Shown here: positions 55,712-64,000 of the stretch, piece by piece | Layout: every line of letters starts with the position of its first letter | Numbering within the stretch: position 1 is the first letter of the stretch | Assembly (NCBI GenBank): GCA_947258715.1 | Contig: CAMYJH010000019.1 | Span: forward strand, 1 to 64,000 | Origin: an uncultured Gammaproteobacteria bacterium | Lineage (GTDB): Bacteria > Pseudomonadota > Gammaproteobacteria > HK1 | Length of the DNA stretch: 64,000 bases | Direction of reading: 5' to 3' | The notes under the pieces: generated by a model | What the model was told of the DNA's origin: nothing | Databases searched by the model: none | What the model saw: only the letters and a program-made list of their open reading frames with translations | Translations under genes and position numbers: made by a program

Positions 55712-56722
55712 ATGGAAGCAATGTCGAGAAAGCGAATTACTCTGGTCGGCTCTTTTCTCGCGCTCGCGTTAGCCTTAAGCGGCTGCAGCAGCGTGCAGCC
55801 CAAATTCAACAGCGCCGTCGAAAGCGTGAAGTCTTTCTTCAGGGGGGACCCCGCGTCGGAGCAAAAACCCGTGGAGCCCTCGAGCGAAGCCGAAGCGATG
55901 TATGAGGCTGCGCATCAGGCGCGTGCGGCAGGCAACAACGACGCGTACGCCAAGCGCCTCGAGGCTGCCGCTAACCTCGGGCACCCGGCGGCCGCATACG
56001 AGATTGGCGTTGCCTATACCCAGGGCCGGCTGGTGCCCAAAGATCCCGGTACGGGAGCGCGCTATATCAATCGGTCGGCGGATCTGGGTGACCAGCGGGC
56101 GCAGTATCTTGTCGGCGCCAATTTCATGACCGGTAGCGGCGTGGACAAGAACCCCAAGCGCGGCGTCGCTTTTCTTGCCCGCGCCGGCGAGCAGGGTCAC
56201 GTGCAGGCTCAATACCTGCTGGGTGTGGCTTATGCGGATGGAGACGGAGTGGTCAAGAACCCCGCATGGGCAGCGCGCTGGTACGGCCGGGCCGCTCGCG
56301 GCGGCCACGTGGGTGCGCAGTACGCTTATGGCGTCATGTACGGGTCCGGAATGGGTCTGCCCAGGGACGATATCAAGTCCTACTACTGGACCACGCTCGC
56401 TGCATCGGGTGGGCACGAGAAGGCGGGCGAGGTCGCGATGAAGATTGCGAAGCGACTTTCCAACGAGCAGATCTCACAGGTGGAGGCGGACGCGAAAAAG
56501 TTCGTACCGAAGAGCTACGCGTCGCTTACCGATCCGGCGACGGTAATATTCGTCCAGTATGCGCTCCGCAACATCGGCTACGACGCCGGACCCATTGACG
56601 GAATGCCGGGCAATTTGACACGCAAGGGGATCCAGGCTTACGAGGAAGCGAGTAACCTGCCGATCAACGGCCGGATTTCCGTCTCGCTACTCGACGGGTT
56701 GATCGAGAGCACGTCCAGATAA
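55712..56722 (+). CDS. Sel1-repeat lipoprotein with a peptidoglycan-binding domain
   Basis: The start (ATG at 55712 or 55724) precedes a lipobox (LALALSGC), so this is a lipoprotein. From about residue 65 to 250 there are four to five Sel1/TPR-like repeats (NLGHPAAAYEIGVAYTQG, EQGHVQAQYLLGVAYADGDG and AARGGHVGAQYAYGVMYGSG). The C-terminal 60 residues form a PG_binding_1-like domain (VQYALRNIGYDAGPIDGMPG). Such proteins scaffold envelope complexes and would contact the cell wall. A strong terminator follows. Confidence 0.85.
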   Translation: MEAMSRKRITLVGSFLALALALSGCSSVQPKFNSAVESVKSFFRGDPASEQKPVEPSSEAEAMYEAAHQARAAGNNDAYAKRLEAAANLGHPAAAYEIGVAYTQGRLVPKDPGTGARYINRSADLGDQRAQYLVGANFMTGSGVDKNPKRGVAFLARAGEQGHVQAQYLLGVAYADGDGVVKNPAWAARWYGRAARGGHVGAQYAYGVMYGSGMGLPRDDIKSYYWTTLAASGGHEKAGEVAMKIAKRLSNEQISQVEADAKKFVPKSYASLTDPATVIFVQYALRNIGYDAGPIDGMPGNLTRKGIQAYEEASNLPINGRISVSLLDGLIESTSR

Positions 56723-56725
56723 TTC

Positions 56726-56747
56726 TCGCTGGAACGTCTTCCAGCGA
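56726..56747. repeat. Perfect 9-bp stem-loop after the Sel1 gene
   Basis: TCGCTGGAA pairs with TTCCAGCGA around a 4-base loop just after the stop codon. It precedes the main terminator and may protect the mRNA end. Confidence 0.5.
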
Positions 56748-56768
56748 CAGCTAAACTCTTTTCAATGA

Positions 56769-56804
56769 AAGCGGCGGCACAGTCCGGTGCCGCCGCTTTT
56801 ATTT
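56769..56804. terminator. Rho-independent terminator, probably bidirectional
   Basis: AAGCGGCGGCAC pairs perfectly with GTGCCGCCGCTT around 6 bases, followed by TTATTT. It lies between the Sel1 gene and the convergent Gly/His-rich gene and could end both. Confidence 0.85.
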
Positions 56805-56822
56805 CGCACTCAGAAAAACGGA

Positions 56823-57602
56823 TCAGCTGCCACCGGGCATCGCCCCGTCTAGCGGCTCCTGGCTGTCGCTGTCCCCGGGCGTCGTCCCGTCTCCCGGCTC
56901 TTGGCTTTCCCCGGACTGGATCTCAGCCGCGCGTGTGGCAATGGCACTGGCGGTCTCCTCGCTTACCTCGACCCCGGCCAGCCGCGCGACTTCTGTCACC
57001 ACTGGATCGGTGATTGATTTGTTGGCCTTGGCAGCCAGCGCTTCCGCTGCGGCGTTAATGTTTTCGGATTCGACTGCATCCGCAAAGGCGGCGATGTGGC
57101 CGACCATGGAATCGGGCGAAGCGTTCTCCCGCGCCGTCAATGACGCGTGGGCGGCGTTTAGGGAGCCGAGAGCCGCGGCGCTGATCCCGTTTTCGGATGC
57201 GGGCTGGTCTTCGAGTGAAGGCGCGCCAGGAGGATTCGATCCGCCGTTACTCTGTTCACCGTGTCTTGCATGACCTAGTCCGTGACTTTTCGCATGGCCG
57301 TGACCGCGCCCCTTGGCATGGCCCTTTCCAGGACCCCCGCCAGCCACGTCGCCGTGATCCCCCTTGTTTCCGCCGCCGTGACCGCCACCACGTCCGCCGC
57401 CGCCGCCTTTGCCGCCACCGTTGCCGCCACCGTTGCCGCCTTTAGAGAATGCGACATTGTCATAGACGGAAAAGCTGACGCCGTCAGTGACAATGGCGCC
57501 GCCCATAAAACCTGTAATGATGGCCGCCACGGTTACGGCGCGCATCGCGCCGCGTCGCAGACTGGCTTCGGTTTGAATTGGCTGGGTGATTTGTTTCGAC
57601 AT
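56823..57602 (-). CDS. Gly/His-rich envelope protein of unknown function
   Basis: The 259-residue protein has a hydrophobic segment at about residues 20-45 that may be a signal or an anchor. A low-complexity region (about 55-120) made of Gly, His, Lys and Asn follows, with blocks such as KGHAKGRGHGHAKSHGLGHA. The C-terminal half is mainly helical and Ala-rich (AAFADAVESENINAAAEALA), and the tail is acidic with two PGDG/PLDG-type repeats. The His-rich part could bind metals, but no family is known. It ends close to a terminator shared with the Sel1 gene. Confidence 0.6.
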   Translation of the reverse strand: MSKQITQPIQTEASLRRGAMRAVTVAAIITGFMGGAIVTDGVSFSVYDNVAFSKGGNGGGNGGGKGGGGGRGGGHGGGNKGDHGDVAGGGPGKGHAKGRGHGHAKSHGLGHARHGEQSNGGSNPPGAPSLEDQPASENGISAAALGSLNAAHASLTARENASPDSMVGHIAAFADAVESENINAAAEALAAKANKSITDPVVTEVARLAGVEVSEETASAIATRAAEIQSGESQEPGDGTTPGDSDSQEPLDGAMPGGS

Positions 57603-57782
57603 TGTTCAGGCGCTCCGTAAAAGCTCAAGGCCCAAAATAAAATCGCCGACTTTACAGCTTAGGACCGTTCCCTGATTCCCAATACCTTCGTCGCGGACAC
57701 GCTTACACTGCCGAACTAACCTCCGGCTGTCAAAAAAAGAAGGGAGAATTAATCGATTCAAGTCGCCGGGCCAGATATGGCG

Positions 57783-60110
57783 TCAATTGCGCAGCGGGCG
57801 GCCGGTTGTCAACATGTGCTCGATGCGGGCCACGGTTTCGGGCGTGTCGCAGAGGGCGATGAACGCCTCGCGCTCCAGCGCCAGGAGATCTTGCTCGCTC
57901 AGCTTTTCGCCTTGTTTTCGCTTTCCGCCACAGAGCACCTGGGCGAGCTGGCGGCCGACGACGAGGTCATGCGGGGTGGTGATGCCTTTCTCCTTGAGAT
58001 CATCGAGCATCGCCTCCATGGCGTCCAAGCCTTTCTCGCCGAGGGCTTCGAACGAGAGTTTTTCTGGCGGCGTATAGCTTTTCGCCAGCTCCAGAGCCAG
58101 CGTCTTGCCTTCGATCAGCAGCCGATCTCGGTTCATGCTGAAGCGATCGTGGTCCTCGAATAAACGCAGAGGCTTCGCTTCCAGCGGCGAGGTTGCGGTC
58201 TTGCCCATGCCGATTAGCGCGAACGCTTCTAGCGCGCCCTTGACCGCGCTATCGATGTTGCTTGCCTCGCGCGTCCATCGGTGAAGCATCTGCTTGCACC
58301 CGCCGCCCGACGGCACCAGTCCCACCAGCGTTTCCACCAGACCCATATTGGAATTGGCGTGGGCGTGAATCGCGTCGCAGTGAAGCAGCACCTCGAAGCC
58401 GCCGCCCAAAGACAGGCCCGCGGGAGCAGCAACAACGGGAAAGGGCGCGTAGCGACAGCCGAGACACGCCGACTGGAAAGCGTCCAGGGCGCCGTCTAAG
58501 CGCGTCCAAGCCTTCTCTTTCGCCGCTGTTAGCGCAAAGTCGAGGTTGAAGCCGACGGAAAAGTGCGGCGCGTCGTTATAAAAAAGCAAGGCCTGGAACC
58601 CGTCCTTGACGATGTGAAGCGCCTCGACAACGAGCGTCATGGAGTCCGTCCCCAGTGCGTTGGCCTTGGTGTGGAATTCGACGCAAGCCACGCCGTCCCC
58701 GACATCCCATAAGCTCGCGGCGTCATTCGAGGCGACGGGAGATTGGGTTCTGGTGATGTCACCGAGGCGCATAACGCCCGGTGCGCGCTTTACCGCCAGG
58801 TAATTCCCGGAGAACGCCAGGCGTTCTAGCCTGCCCTCGCTGGCGCGGTAAAAGTGGCTCTCGCCGACGCGCTCTAGCGCTGCCGGCACCGCCATGCCTT
58901 CGGCCCGGATAGCTTGCCGGAACCACGCCGGTCCCAGATCATCGATCATCTCAAACGGGCCTTTGCTCCAGCTGTAACCGAGCTTCATGGCTTCGTCCAC
59001 CGGCAGCGGATCGTCGGCGACTTCGGGAATCAGCGAGGCGGCATAGGTCAGCACTTTCGCCAGCACCCGCCAGGCAAAGCGCCCGAACTTGTTCTCGTGA
59101 GCAACAACGGCGCGCAGCCCTTGGGCCTCCCCGGCGACGGCGGCGTCCAGGACCGGCCGCTCCGCGGGACGGTACTCGCCGGTCTTCAGATCGACGGCTT
59201 CGCGCAGGCGCTCGCCGTTTTCTTCACGCTCGCGATAAAAGCCGCCTTTGCCCTTGTTGCCGGTGTAACCCTGGCCGATGAGAGTTGAGATCAAAGGGAT
59301 GCCGGCGGCGACCTCGTGGAACGCGTCGTCTTTGGGCAGCGCGGATTCGAGGCTCGAAGCCACATCCAGCATGAGATCGAGGCCGATGAGGTCGTAGAGC
59401 CCGAATACGCCCGTCTTCGGGATCCCCATGGGTCGCCCCATGAGCGCGTCGGCTTCCTCCACCTCCAGCCCCAGGGCTGCCGCCTCCACGATGCCCACCT
59501 GGAGCGCATAGACGCCTACCCGGTTAGCCAGGAAGCCCGGTGTGTCGCGGCAGGGAACGACACCCTTGCCGAGCATGATGTCGCAAAAGCTTGAAAGCGA
59601 ATCGATCACTTCCGGGTGGGTCTCGGGTCCGGCGACGATCTCCAGCAGACGCATGTACCGAACCGGGTTGAAAAAATGCGTGATGCAAAAGTTCCTCTTC
59701 AGCCCGTCGGACATTTTCTCCGTGAGCATCGACAAGGGAATAGTAGAGGTGTTGGAAGACACCATCGCGTTGGGCTTACGGACTGAGTCGATTTTTTCGT
59801 AAAGCGCGTGTTTGACATTGAGTCTTTCCACTACCGCTTCTGCAATCCAGTCCGCGTCGGCAATAAGGTTCAGGTGATCATCAATGTTGCCTGGAGTAAT
59901 GAGCTCTGCATTACTACGTTGCATGAAAGCGGGCGGCTGTGAGTTGAGCAGGCGCTTGATCGCGTCCTCGGCGATGATATTTCTGTCATTCGTGCCCTCC
60001 GGAACAATATCCAGTAGAACGACGGGCACCCCGGCATTGGCCAGATGACTGGCGATGCCTGAGCCCATGGTGCCCGCCCCTATGACGGCGACTTTCTTTA
60101 ACTCATCCAA
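57783..60110 (-). CDS. 3-hydroxyacyl-CoA dehydrogenase/enoyl-CoA hydratase fusion
   Basis: The 775-residue protein carries out two beta-oxidation steps. The dehydrogenase comes first, with the NAD motif VAVIGAGTMGSGIASHLA (residues 7-24), the catalytic region NFCITHFFNPVRYMRLLEIV and the C-terminal dehydrogenase domain. The crotonase domain comes last, from about residue 470 (SVGFNLDFAL, AAPAGLSLGGGFEVLLHCDA, GLVPSGGGCKQML). This order is that of the FadN-like group, the reverse of E. coli FadB. It follows the MaoC-like gene by 56 bp on the same strand. No thiolase is in view. Confidence 0.9.
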   Translation of the reverse strand: MDELKKVAVIGAGTMGSGIASHLANAGVPVVLLDIVPEGTNDRNIIAEDAIKRLLNSQPPAFMQRSNAELITPGNIDDHLNLIADADWIAEAVVERLNVKHALYEKIDSVRKPNAMVSSNTSTIPLSMLTEKMSDGLKRNFCITHFFNPVRYMRLLEIVAGPETHPEVIDSLSSFCDIMLGKGVVPCRDTPGFLANRVGVYALQVGIVEAAALGLEVEEADALMGRPMGIPKTGVFGLYDLIGLDLMLDVASSLESALPKDDAFHEVAAGIPLISTLIGQGYTGNKGKGGFYREREENGERLREAVDLKTGEYRPAERPVLDAAVAGEAQGLRAVVAHENKFGRFAWRVLAKVLTYAASLIPEVADDPLPVDEAMKLGYSWSKGPFEMIDDLGPAWFRQAIRAEGMAVPAALERVGESHFYRASEGRLERLAFSGNYLAVKRAPGVMRLGDITRTQSPVASNDAASLWDVGDGVACVEFHTKANALGTDSMTLVVEALHIVKDGFQALLFYNDAPHFSVGFNLDFALTAAKEKAWTRLDGALDAFQSACLGCRYAPFPVVAAPAGLSLGGGFEVLLHCDAIHAHANSNMGLVETLVGLVPSGGGCKQMLHRWTREASNIDSAVKGALEAFALIGMGKTATSPLEAKPLRLFEDHDRFSMNRDRLLIEGKTLALELAKSYTPPEKLSFEALGEKGLDAMEAMLDDLKEKGITTPHDLVVGRQLAQVLCGGKRKQGEKLSEQDLLALEREAFIALCDTPETVARIEHMLTTGRPLRN

Positions 60111-60166
60111 AGTGTTTCCTTTCTGGGAAAAATCCGCGCAAGGCGCGCAGCGTAAGCAAGTATCCG

Positions 60167-60634
60167 TTAGAAAATGAGCCAGACAACAGCCTCAGCCACG
60201 CACGCGGGTTTTTCCTCGCCCTCGATCTCGACCGTCAGCTTTTCAATCATTTGAATTGCGTTACCAATTTGCGTGACGTCAATTAGCTCGGTGTGGCCTC
60301 GCACCCGGGACCCGGCGCGAACGGCGTTGGGGAACCTGAGCTTGTTGAGCCCGTAATTGATGCTGCTTTTGACGCCAGGATAGGCGGGTACCCCGTCGAC
60401 CACGTTTCTGCGCATCTGTGGGTAAAGCGAAATAATCAGATAGCCGTGTGCGACGGTCCCGCCGTAGGGAGAGGCTTTCGCTGCGCGTGCCGGATCGGTA
60501 TGAATCCACTGACGATCGTCTGTCGCCGCGGCAAAAGCGTTGATCCTCTCCTGATCGACGGTAATCCAGTCACTGGTGAATATTTCTGTCCCGATTTGCG
60601 ACTTCAGCTCTGCAAACACACTTTGCTGCGACAT
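60167..60634 (-). CDS. MaoC-like (R)-specific enoyl-CoA hydratase family protein
   Basis: The 155-residue hot-dog protein has the MaoC hydratase motif region ATDDRQWIHTDPARAAKASP YGGTVAHGYL, with the Asp and His of the catalytic dyad. It continues with SINYGLNKLRFPNAV and a C-terminal strand. NodN-like members share this pattern. It starts with a plain ATG and is the first gene of a two-gene operon with the dehydrogenase/hydratase fusion. Confidence 0.85.
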   Translation of the reverse strand: MSQQSVFAELKSQIGTEIFTSDWITVDQERINAFAAATDDRQWIHTDPARAAKASPYGGTVAHGYLIISLYPQMRRNVVDGVPAYPGVKSSINYGLNKLRFPNAVRAGSRVRGHTELIDVTQIGNAIQMIEKLTVEIEGEEKPACVAEAVVWLIF

Positions 60635-61126
60635 GACTGTTTGATCGGTTTGCCGTTCTGAAAATTGACAGGCTGTCAGAGCCGGAGAAATTCGCCGAGC
60701 TCATCAGCGCGGGCCTCCGCGTCGGCCTCGCCCAAATGTATCAGATATTAAAGATAATAAAATCAATCCGAGCCTTTGCCTAAGTTGCTCTCCGGCGCAC
60801 GGCACTGGTACACCGAAGTCGGATATAGAGGACCGGTATGAAGCGCCCGGAAGAGCTGCTACCGGCACTGTCTTTAGCGGACCCGCGGCGCCATCGCCGA
60901 TGGTTTTATCGTCTACGCCATTGGCAGGGCTAAGCCCACCAGCGCGGGAGGCGAAAAAACTTCGTCCGCCTCAAGTATGCGCTGTCCGGGAATTACCCCT
61001 TATGCTGTTGCAGGGATAGCGGTATTGTACAGGCGCCTTCAAATGCCCAGTCATGACGTCTGACCTGTGAGCTTCGCCAATTTTCAACAGGAAGGGAATC
61101 CGCCGAGTTCGAGTGCTTGCGCTAGA
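60635..61126. other. Divergent intergenic region, no gene recognised
   Basis: About 490 bp between the MaoC-like gene and polB. Short frames here lack ribosome sites or family likeness. Promoters for both divergent units must lie in it, but none is clear by eye. Confidence 0.4.
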
Positions 61127-63439
61127 GTGGACTTGAGTTGCTTCTTGCTCACTCGGCAGTGGCGCGACACGCCCGAGGGTCTGGAACTCAGTTTCTGGGC
61201 GAGCTCGGCGGATGGTCCGGTTCGCATTCTCGTTCGCGGCGAGTGTACCGTTTGCTTTGTGGAACACGAGGCGCACGTGGACGCAAGCCTAGAGCGCGGC
61301 GTCAGCTACGAGAGAAAGCCACTAGACCTTCGAACCATGCACGGCAAGCCGGTGGACGGGCTCTATTTCCGCTTCCAGCGGGACCTGCTGGGCGCCCGCC
61401 GCGCGCTGAAGTCTGAAGGCGTTCGTTTGTTCGAATCGGATCTGAAGCCCAGCGACCGTTTCTTGATGGAGCGGTTCATCACCGCCGCGGTCGAGGTTAA
61501 AGGCAACCCGGAACAGCGAGAGGGGTACGTTCAGTTTGTCAATCCATCGATACGTGCAGCGCGACTTGCCCCGGTGCTCAAAACCGTGTCCATCGACATC
61601 GAAACCGAGGGGCTGAATGGCCGGCTCTACTCCATCGCCGCCAGCGGCTTAGGCACGCCCCGAGCATTCATCGTTTCCGATCGGCCTTTGCGCCTGAACG
61701 ACGTCGAGGTGGAATGCTGCTCAGACGAGCGCGGCGTGCTGGAGGCATTTTTCTCCTGGCTGACACGCATCGATCCCGACATCGTTATTGGCTGGAACGT
61801 GGTTAATTTCGACCTGGATTTTCTCCAGCGAAAGTGCCGCGCACTGGGCGCGGCCTTCGCCATGGGCCGTGGTGGTGAACGAGCCACCATACTTCCGCCT
61901 GGCGGCCCGGGCGGGAATCGGGTCGCGCGGCTCCCCGGACGCGTGGTTCTGGACGGCATCGACGCCTTACGCGCGGGCTTCTGGTCCTTCGACAACTTCG
62001 AGCTGGAGACCGTAGCGCAGGCGTTGCTCGGGCGCGGCAAGCGTCTCTACTCGGAGAATGATCGCGTGGCCGAGATTGTGCGCCTATATCATCAGGATCC
62101 GGTCAAGCTCGTCGAGTACAACGTGGAAGACTGCGTCTTAGTGGAAGAGATATTCGCAAAGGCGGATCTGGTGAACTTTGCCGTTCGCCGCGCTGAGCTC
62201 ACCGGTCTCGCATTGGATCGGCTCGCTGGCTCCGTGGCCGCTTTTGATCACCTTTACCTACCGAGGCTGCACCGCAAGGGGCGAGTCGCCGTAGACGTGG
62301 AGGACGTGGAAAGCGGCCAGGGAAGCCCGGGCGGCTACGTCATGGACTCCGAGCCCGGCCTCTACGACAACGTTCTGCTGCTGGATTTCAAAAGCCTTTA
62401 CCCCAGCATCATTCGCACTTTTGGTATCGATCCTTATGGCCTTATCGAGCCGGGCGACGATCCCATCCCCGGTTTCTTGGAAGCCGAATTCGCCCGCGAG
62501 GGCTCTATTCTGCCGGAGCTCATCGAGGAATTGTGGCGGGCTCGGGACGAGGCCAAGCGCCGCAAGGACGCGCCGCTGTCGCAAGCGGTGAAAATACTCA
62601 TGAATTCCTTCTACGGTGTGCTCGGTACCAGGGCCTGCCGCTTTCACGACGCGCGGCTCGCCAGCAGCATCACTCGCCGCGGGCACCAGATTATTCGCGA
62701 AAGCCGCGAGTTCATCGAGAAAAATGACCTTCGGGTCATCTACGGCGACACCGACTCGCTGTTCGTCCTGCTGGGAGAAGTCGTGAGCGAGCAAGAGGCG
62801 AGTGCTCGCGGCGCGCGTCTCGCGAAGGAGTTGAACGCCTGGTGGCGCCATCGCATACGCGACGAGTTTCGTCTTCAATCATTCCTGGAGCTGGAGTTCG
62901 AAACGCATTTTCTAAGGTTTCTCATGCCCACCATCCGTGGTGCGGATACCGGAAGCAAGAAGCGCTATGCGGGACTCATGCGTACCAGCAGCGGCGACGA
63001 GGAGATCGTGTTCAAGGGGCTCGAGAGCGTGCGCACCGACTGGACGCCGCTGGCGCGCCGATTTCAGCGCGAGCTCTATCGGCGGGTGTTTGTGAACGAA
63101 CCGTACGAAGATTTCATCAAACAGACGCTGGAAGCGCTGATGGCGGGAAAGCTTGACCAAGAACTCGTCTACCGCAAACGTCTGCGGCGGCCGTTATCCG
63201 AATACACCAAGAACGTACCGCCCCACGTACAGGCGGCGCGGCAGCTCGAAAACCCCGGCCGCTGGGTCCGTTACGTCATCACCAGCGTCGGACCGCAGCC
63301 GGTGACCGGCAGAGTCCCGAAGCCCGACTACGCTCACTACCGCGACCGGCAGCTCGCCCCGGCCGCGGACGGCATCCTCCACTTTCTTGGAACCAGCTTC
63401 GACGCCGTCACCGACAAGCAGATGGCGATGTTTGACTAG
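61127..63439 (+). CDS. polB: DNA polymerase II (family B)
   Basis: DNA polymerase II is a proofreading polymerase used in DNA repair and replication restart. The 3'-5' exonuclease motifs are SIDIETEG (near residue 155), GWNVVNFDLDF and YNVEDC. The polymerase motifs are LDFKSLYPSIIRTF (near 423), KILMNSFYGVLG and YGDTDSLF (near 539). The end (KRLRRPLSEYTKNVPPHVQA) closely follows the E. coli enzyme. The start is uncertain: the GTG at 61127 gives the same N-terminus as E. coli (FLLTRQWRDTPEG), while a GTG at 61067 would add 20 unmatched residues. No ribosome site decides it. Confidence 0.96.
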   Translation: MDLSCFLLTRQWRDTPEGLELSFWASSADGPVRILVRGECTVCFVEHEAHVDASLERGVSYERKPLDLRTMHGKPVDGLYFRFQRDLLGARRALKSEGVRLFESDLKPSDRFLMERFITAAVEVKGNPEQREGYVQFVNPSIRAARLAPVLKTVSIDIETEGLNGRLYSIAASGLGTPRAFIVSDRPLRLNDVEVECCSDERGVLEAFFSWLTRIDPDIVIGWNVVNFDLDFLQRKCRALGAAFAMGRGGERATILPPGGPGGNRVARLPGRVVLDGIDALRAGFWSFDNFELETVAQALLGRGKRLYSENDRVAEIVRLYHQDPVKLVEYNVEDCVLVEEIFAKADLVNFAVRRAELTGLALDRLAGSVAAFDHLYLPRLHRKGRVAVDVEDVESGQGSPGGYVMDSEPGLYDNVLLLDFKSLYPSIIRTFGIDPYGLIEPGDDPIPGFLEAEFAREGSILPELIEELWRARDEAKRRKDAPLSQAVKILMNSFYGVLGTRACRFHDARLASSITRRGHQIIRESREFIEKNDLRVIYGDTDSLFVLLGEVVSEQEASARGARLAKELNAWWRHRIRDEFRLQSFLELEFETHFLRFLMPTIRGADTGSKKRYAGLMRTSSGDEEIVFKGLESVRTDWTPLARRFQRELYRRVFVNEPYEDFIKQTLEALMAGKLDQELVYRKRLRRPLSEYTKNVPPHVQAARQLENPGRWVRYVITSVGPQPVTGRVPKPDYAHYRDRQLAPAADGILHFLGTSFDAVTDKQMAMFD

Positions 63440-63470
63440 AACCCATGATGCTTAAGCGTGGTTGTTGACA

Positions 63471-63487
63471 CCCGCGCACGACGCGGG
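63471..63487. terminator. Short GC-rich hairpin between convergent genes
   Basis: CCCGCG pairs with CGCGGG around a 5-base loop, between the end of polB and the end of the aldolase gene. There is no T-tract, so its strength as a terminator is doubtful. Confidence 0.35.
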
Positions 63488-63492
63488 ATTGC

Positions 63493-64000
63493 TCAGCAGC
63501 GGTACGCCGCCCCTTGCCGTTCCAGCATACGCAGCAGGCTTTCCCATTCGAAGTTGCCGTAATCGGGCGCGGACTGGTTCTTTTGCATCAACTCGAAGGT
63601 AGCGTGCTGGACATCGTCACGGATCGTGACTAAAGGCTCGTTCAGCGCTACGGCCGCGGTTTGAATCTGGCATGACTGCTCCAGGTAGTACATGCGCTTG
63701 AACGCGGACGGGATGCTCTCGCCTAAGGTAAGCAGACCGTGATTGCGCATGATGATGTTGTTGGCCTCGGTGCAGCTGGCGCCGACTTCTTTCCGTTCTT
63801 CCAGCGTGCCGGGTCCGCCGTAGTCGTGGTAGGCGAGATCGTTGAGCACGACGAGTGAGTGCTGGCTGATGGGAAGCAGTCCGCGCTCACTGGCGCCGAC
63901 CGCGATCCCGGCTCGCGTGTGCGTGTGGATGACGCAGTTTACGTCGGGACGGGCCATATATACCCCGCTGTGAATATTGAATCCCGCCATATTGAAGCGC
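63493..64000 (-). CDS. Class II aldolase/adducin family protein, 5' end outside window
   Basis: The visible C-terminal part of about 169 residues has the zinc-binding histidines in VNCVIHTHTRAGIAVGA and the conserved IIMRNHGLLTLGESI, both hallmarks of class II aldolases and adducin-like proteins. The reading frame is open to the window edge, and the codons before the first ATG also fit the family (FN before MAGFNIHSG), so the true start is beyond 64000. Members split or decarboxylate sugar or keto acids; the substrate is unknown. Confidence 0.85.
   Translation of the reverse strand, partial: RFNMAGFNIHSGVYMARPDVNCVIHTHTRAGIAVGASERGLLPISQHSLVVLNDLAYHDYGGPGTLEERKEVGASCTEANNIIMRNHGLLTLGESIPSAFKRMYYLEQSCQIQTAAVALNEPLVTIRDDVQHATFELMQKNQSAPDYGNFEWESLLRMLERQGAAYRC

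Noticed and set aside
1-64000. tRNA, rRNA and riboswitch genes
   Set aside because: I looked in the intergenic regions for cloverleaf ends and conserved aptamer cores and saw none; a covariance-model scan would be decisive.

Overview
The window is high-GC DNA from a proteobacterium, most likely Gammaproteobacteria in the broad sense (including the former Betaproteobacteria). The evidence is a complete Xanthomonas-type type II secretion operon in the order E-F-G-H-I-J-K-L-M-N-D, an E. coli-like DNA polymerase II, RimO, a YjgR-type ATPase and tripartite tricarboxylate transporter (TTT) genes. No rRNA or tRNA gene and no CRISPR array was recognised. Assignment below class is not possible from the sequence alone.

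Left end (1-8.3 kb): a giant exported multihaem cytochrome on the minus strand carries 20 CXXCH motifs and one CX3CH motif, fused to about ten immunoglobulin-like choice-of-anchor-D (ASH-like) repeats. The gene runs off the window and has a frame break at about 1.22 kb. Next to it are a decayed IS6-family transposase and an exported OB-fold protein. FNR/DNR-type palindromes lie upstream of both the cytochrome gene and the OB-fold gene, which suggests an oxygen-controlled respiratory locus.

Island (8.3-20.2 kb): a SAM methyltransferase gene and the start of rimO form a divergent pair that is present twice, as imperfect direct repeats around about 10 kb of extra DNA. The inserted DNA holds a 2205-residue exported Rhs/YD-repeat protein with dockerin-like, PKD and PASTA modules, a small membrane protein, a seven-FG-GAP-repeat CRTAC/UnbV-like exported protein and an IS3-family remnant. 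The right-hand repeat holds a truncated methyltransferase and the intact rimO.

Metabolic region (22-42.5 kb): this holds aspartate dehydrogenase, a TctC-TctB-TctA uptake system, a DUF411 protein, a phytanoyl-CoA-dioxygenase-like enzyme, an HpaB-type flavin monooxygenase coupled to a RidA protein, a minus-strand operon of carboxymuconolactone-decarboxylase-like, 3-hydroxyisobutyrate-dehydrogenase-like and Asp/Glu-racemase-like genes, a second racemase, a CBS protein and a two-subunit ThDP decarboxylase resembling sulfopyruvate decarboxylase. It ends with a cobalt-type nitrile hydratase operon in which the beta subunit is encoded as two overlapping genes, followed by an activator and an enoyl-CoA hydratase. 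Together the genes point to uptake and breakdown of organic acids, nitriles or amides, and amino-acid-like compounds.

Right end (42.7-64 kb): the T2SS operon, whose genes mostly overlap by a few bases, is followed by a small membrane ORF, YjgR, a Sel1-repeat lipoprotein, a Gly/His-rich protein, a beta-oxidation pair (MaoC-like hydratase plus a fused hydroxyacyl-CoA dehydrogenase/enoyl-CoA hydratase), polB and a class II aldolase cut by the window edge. The T2SS could export the large signal-peptide-bearing proteins on the left, but that link is inference only.
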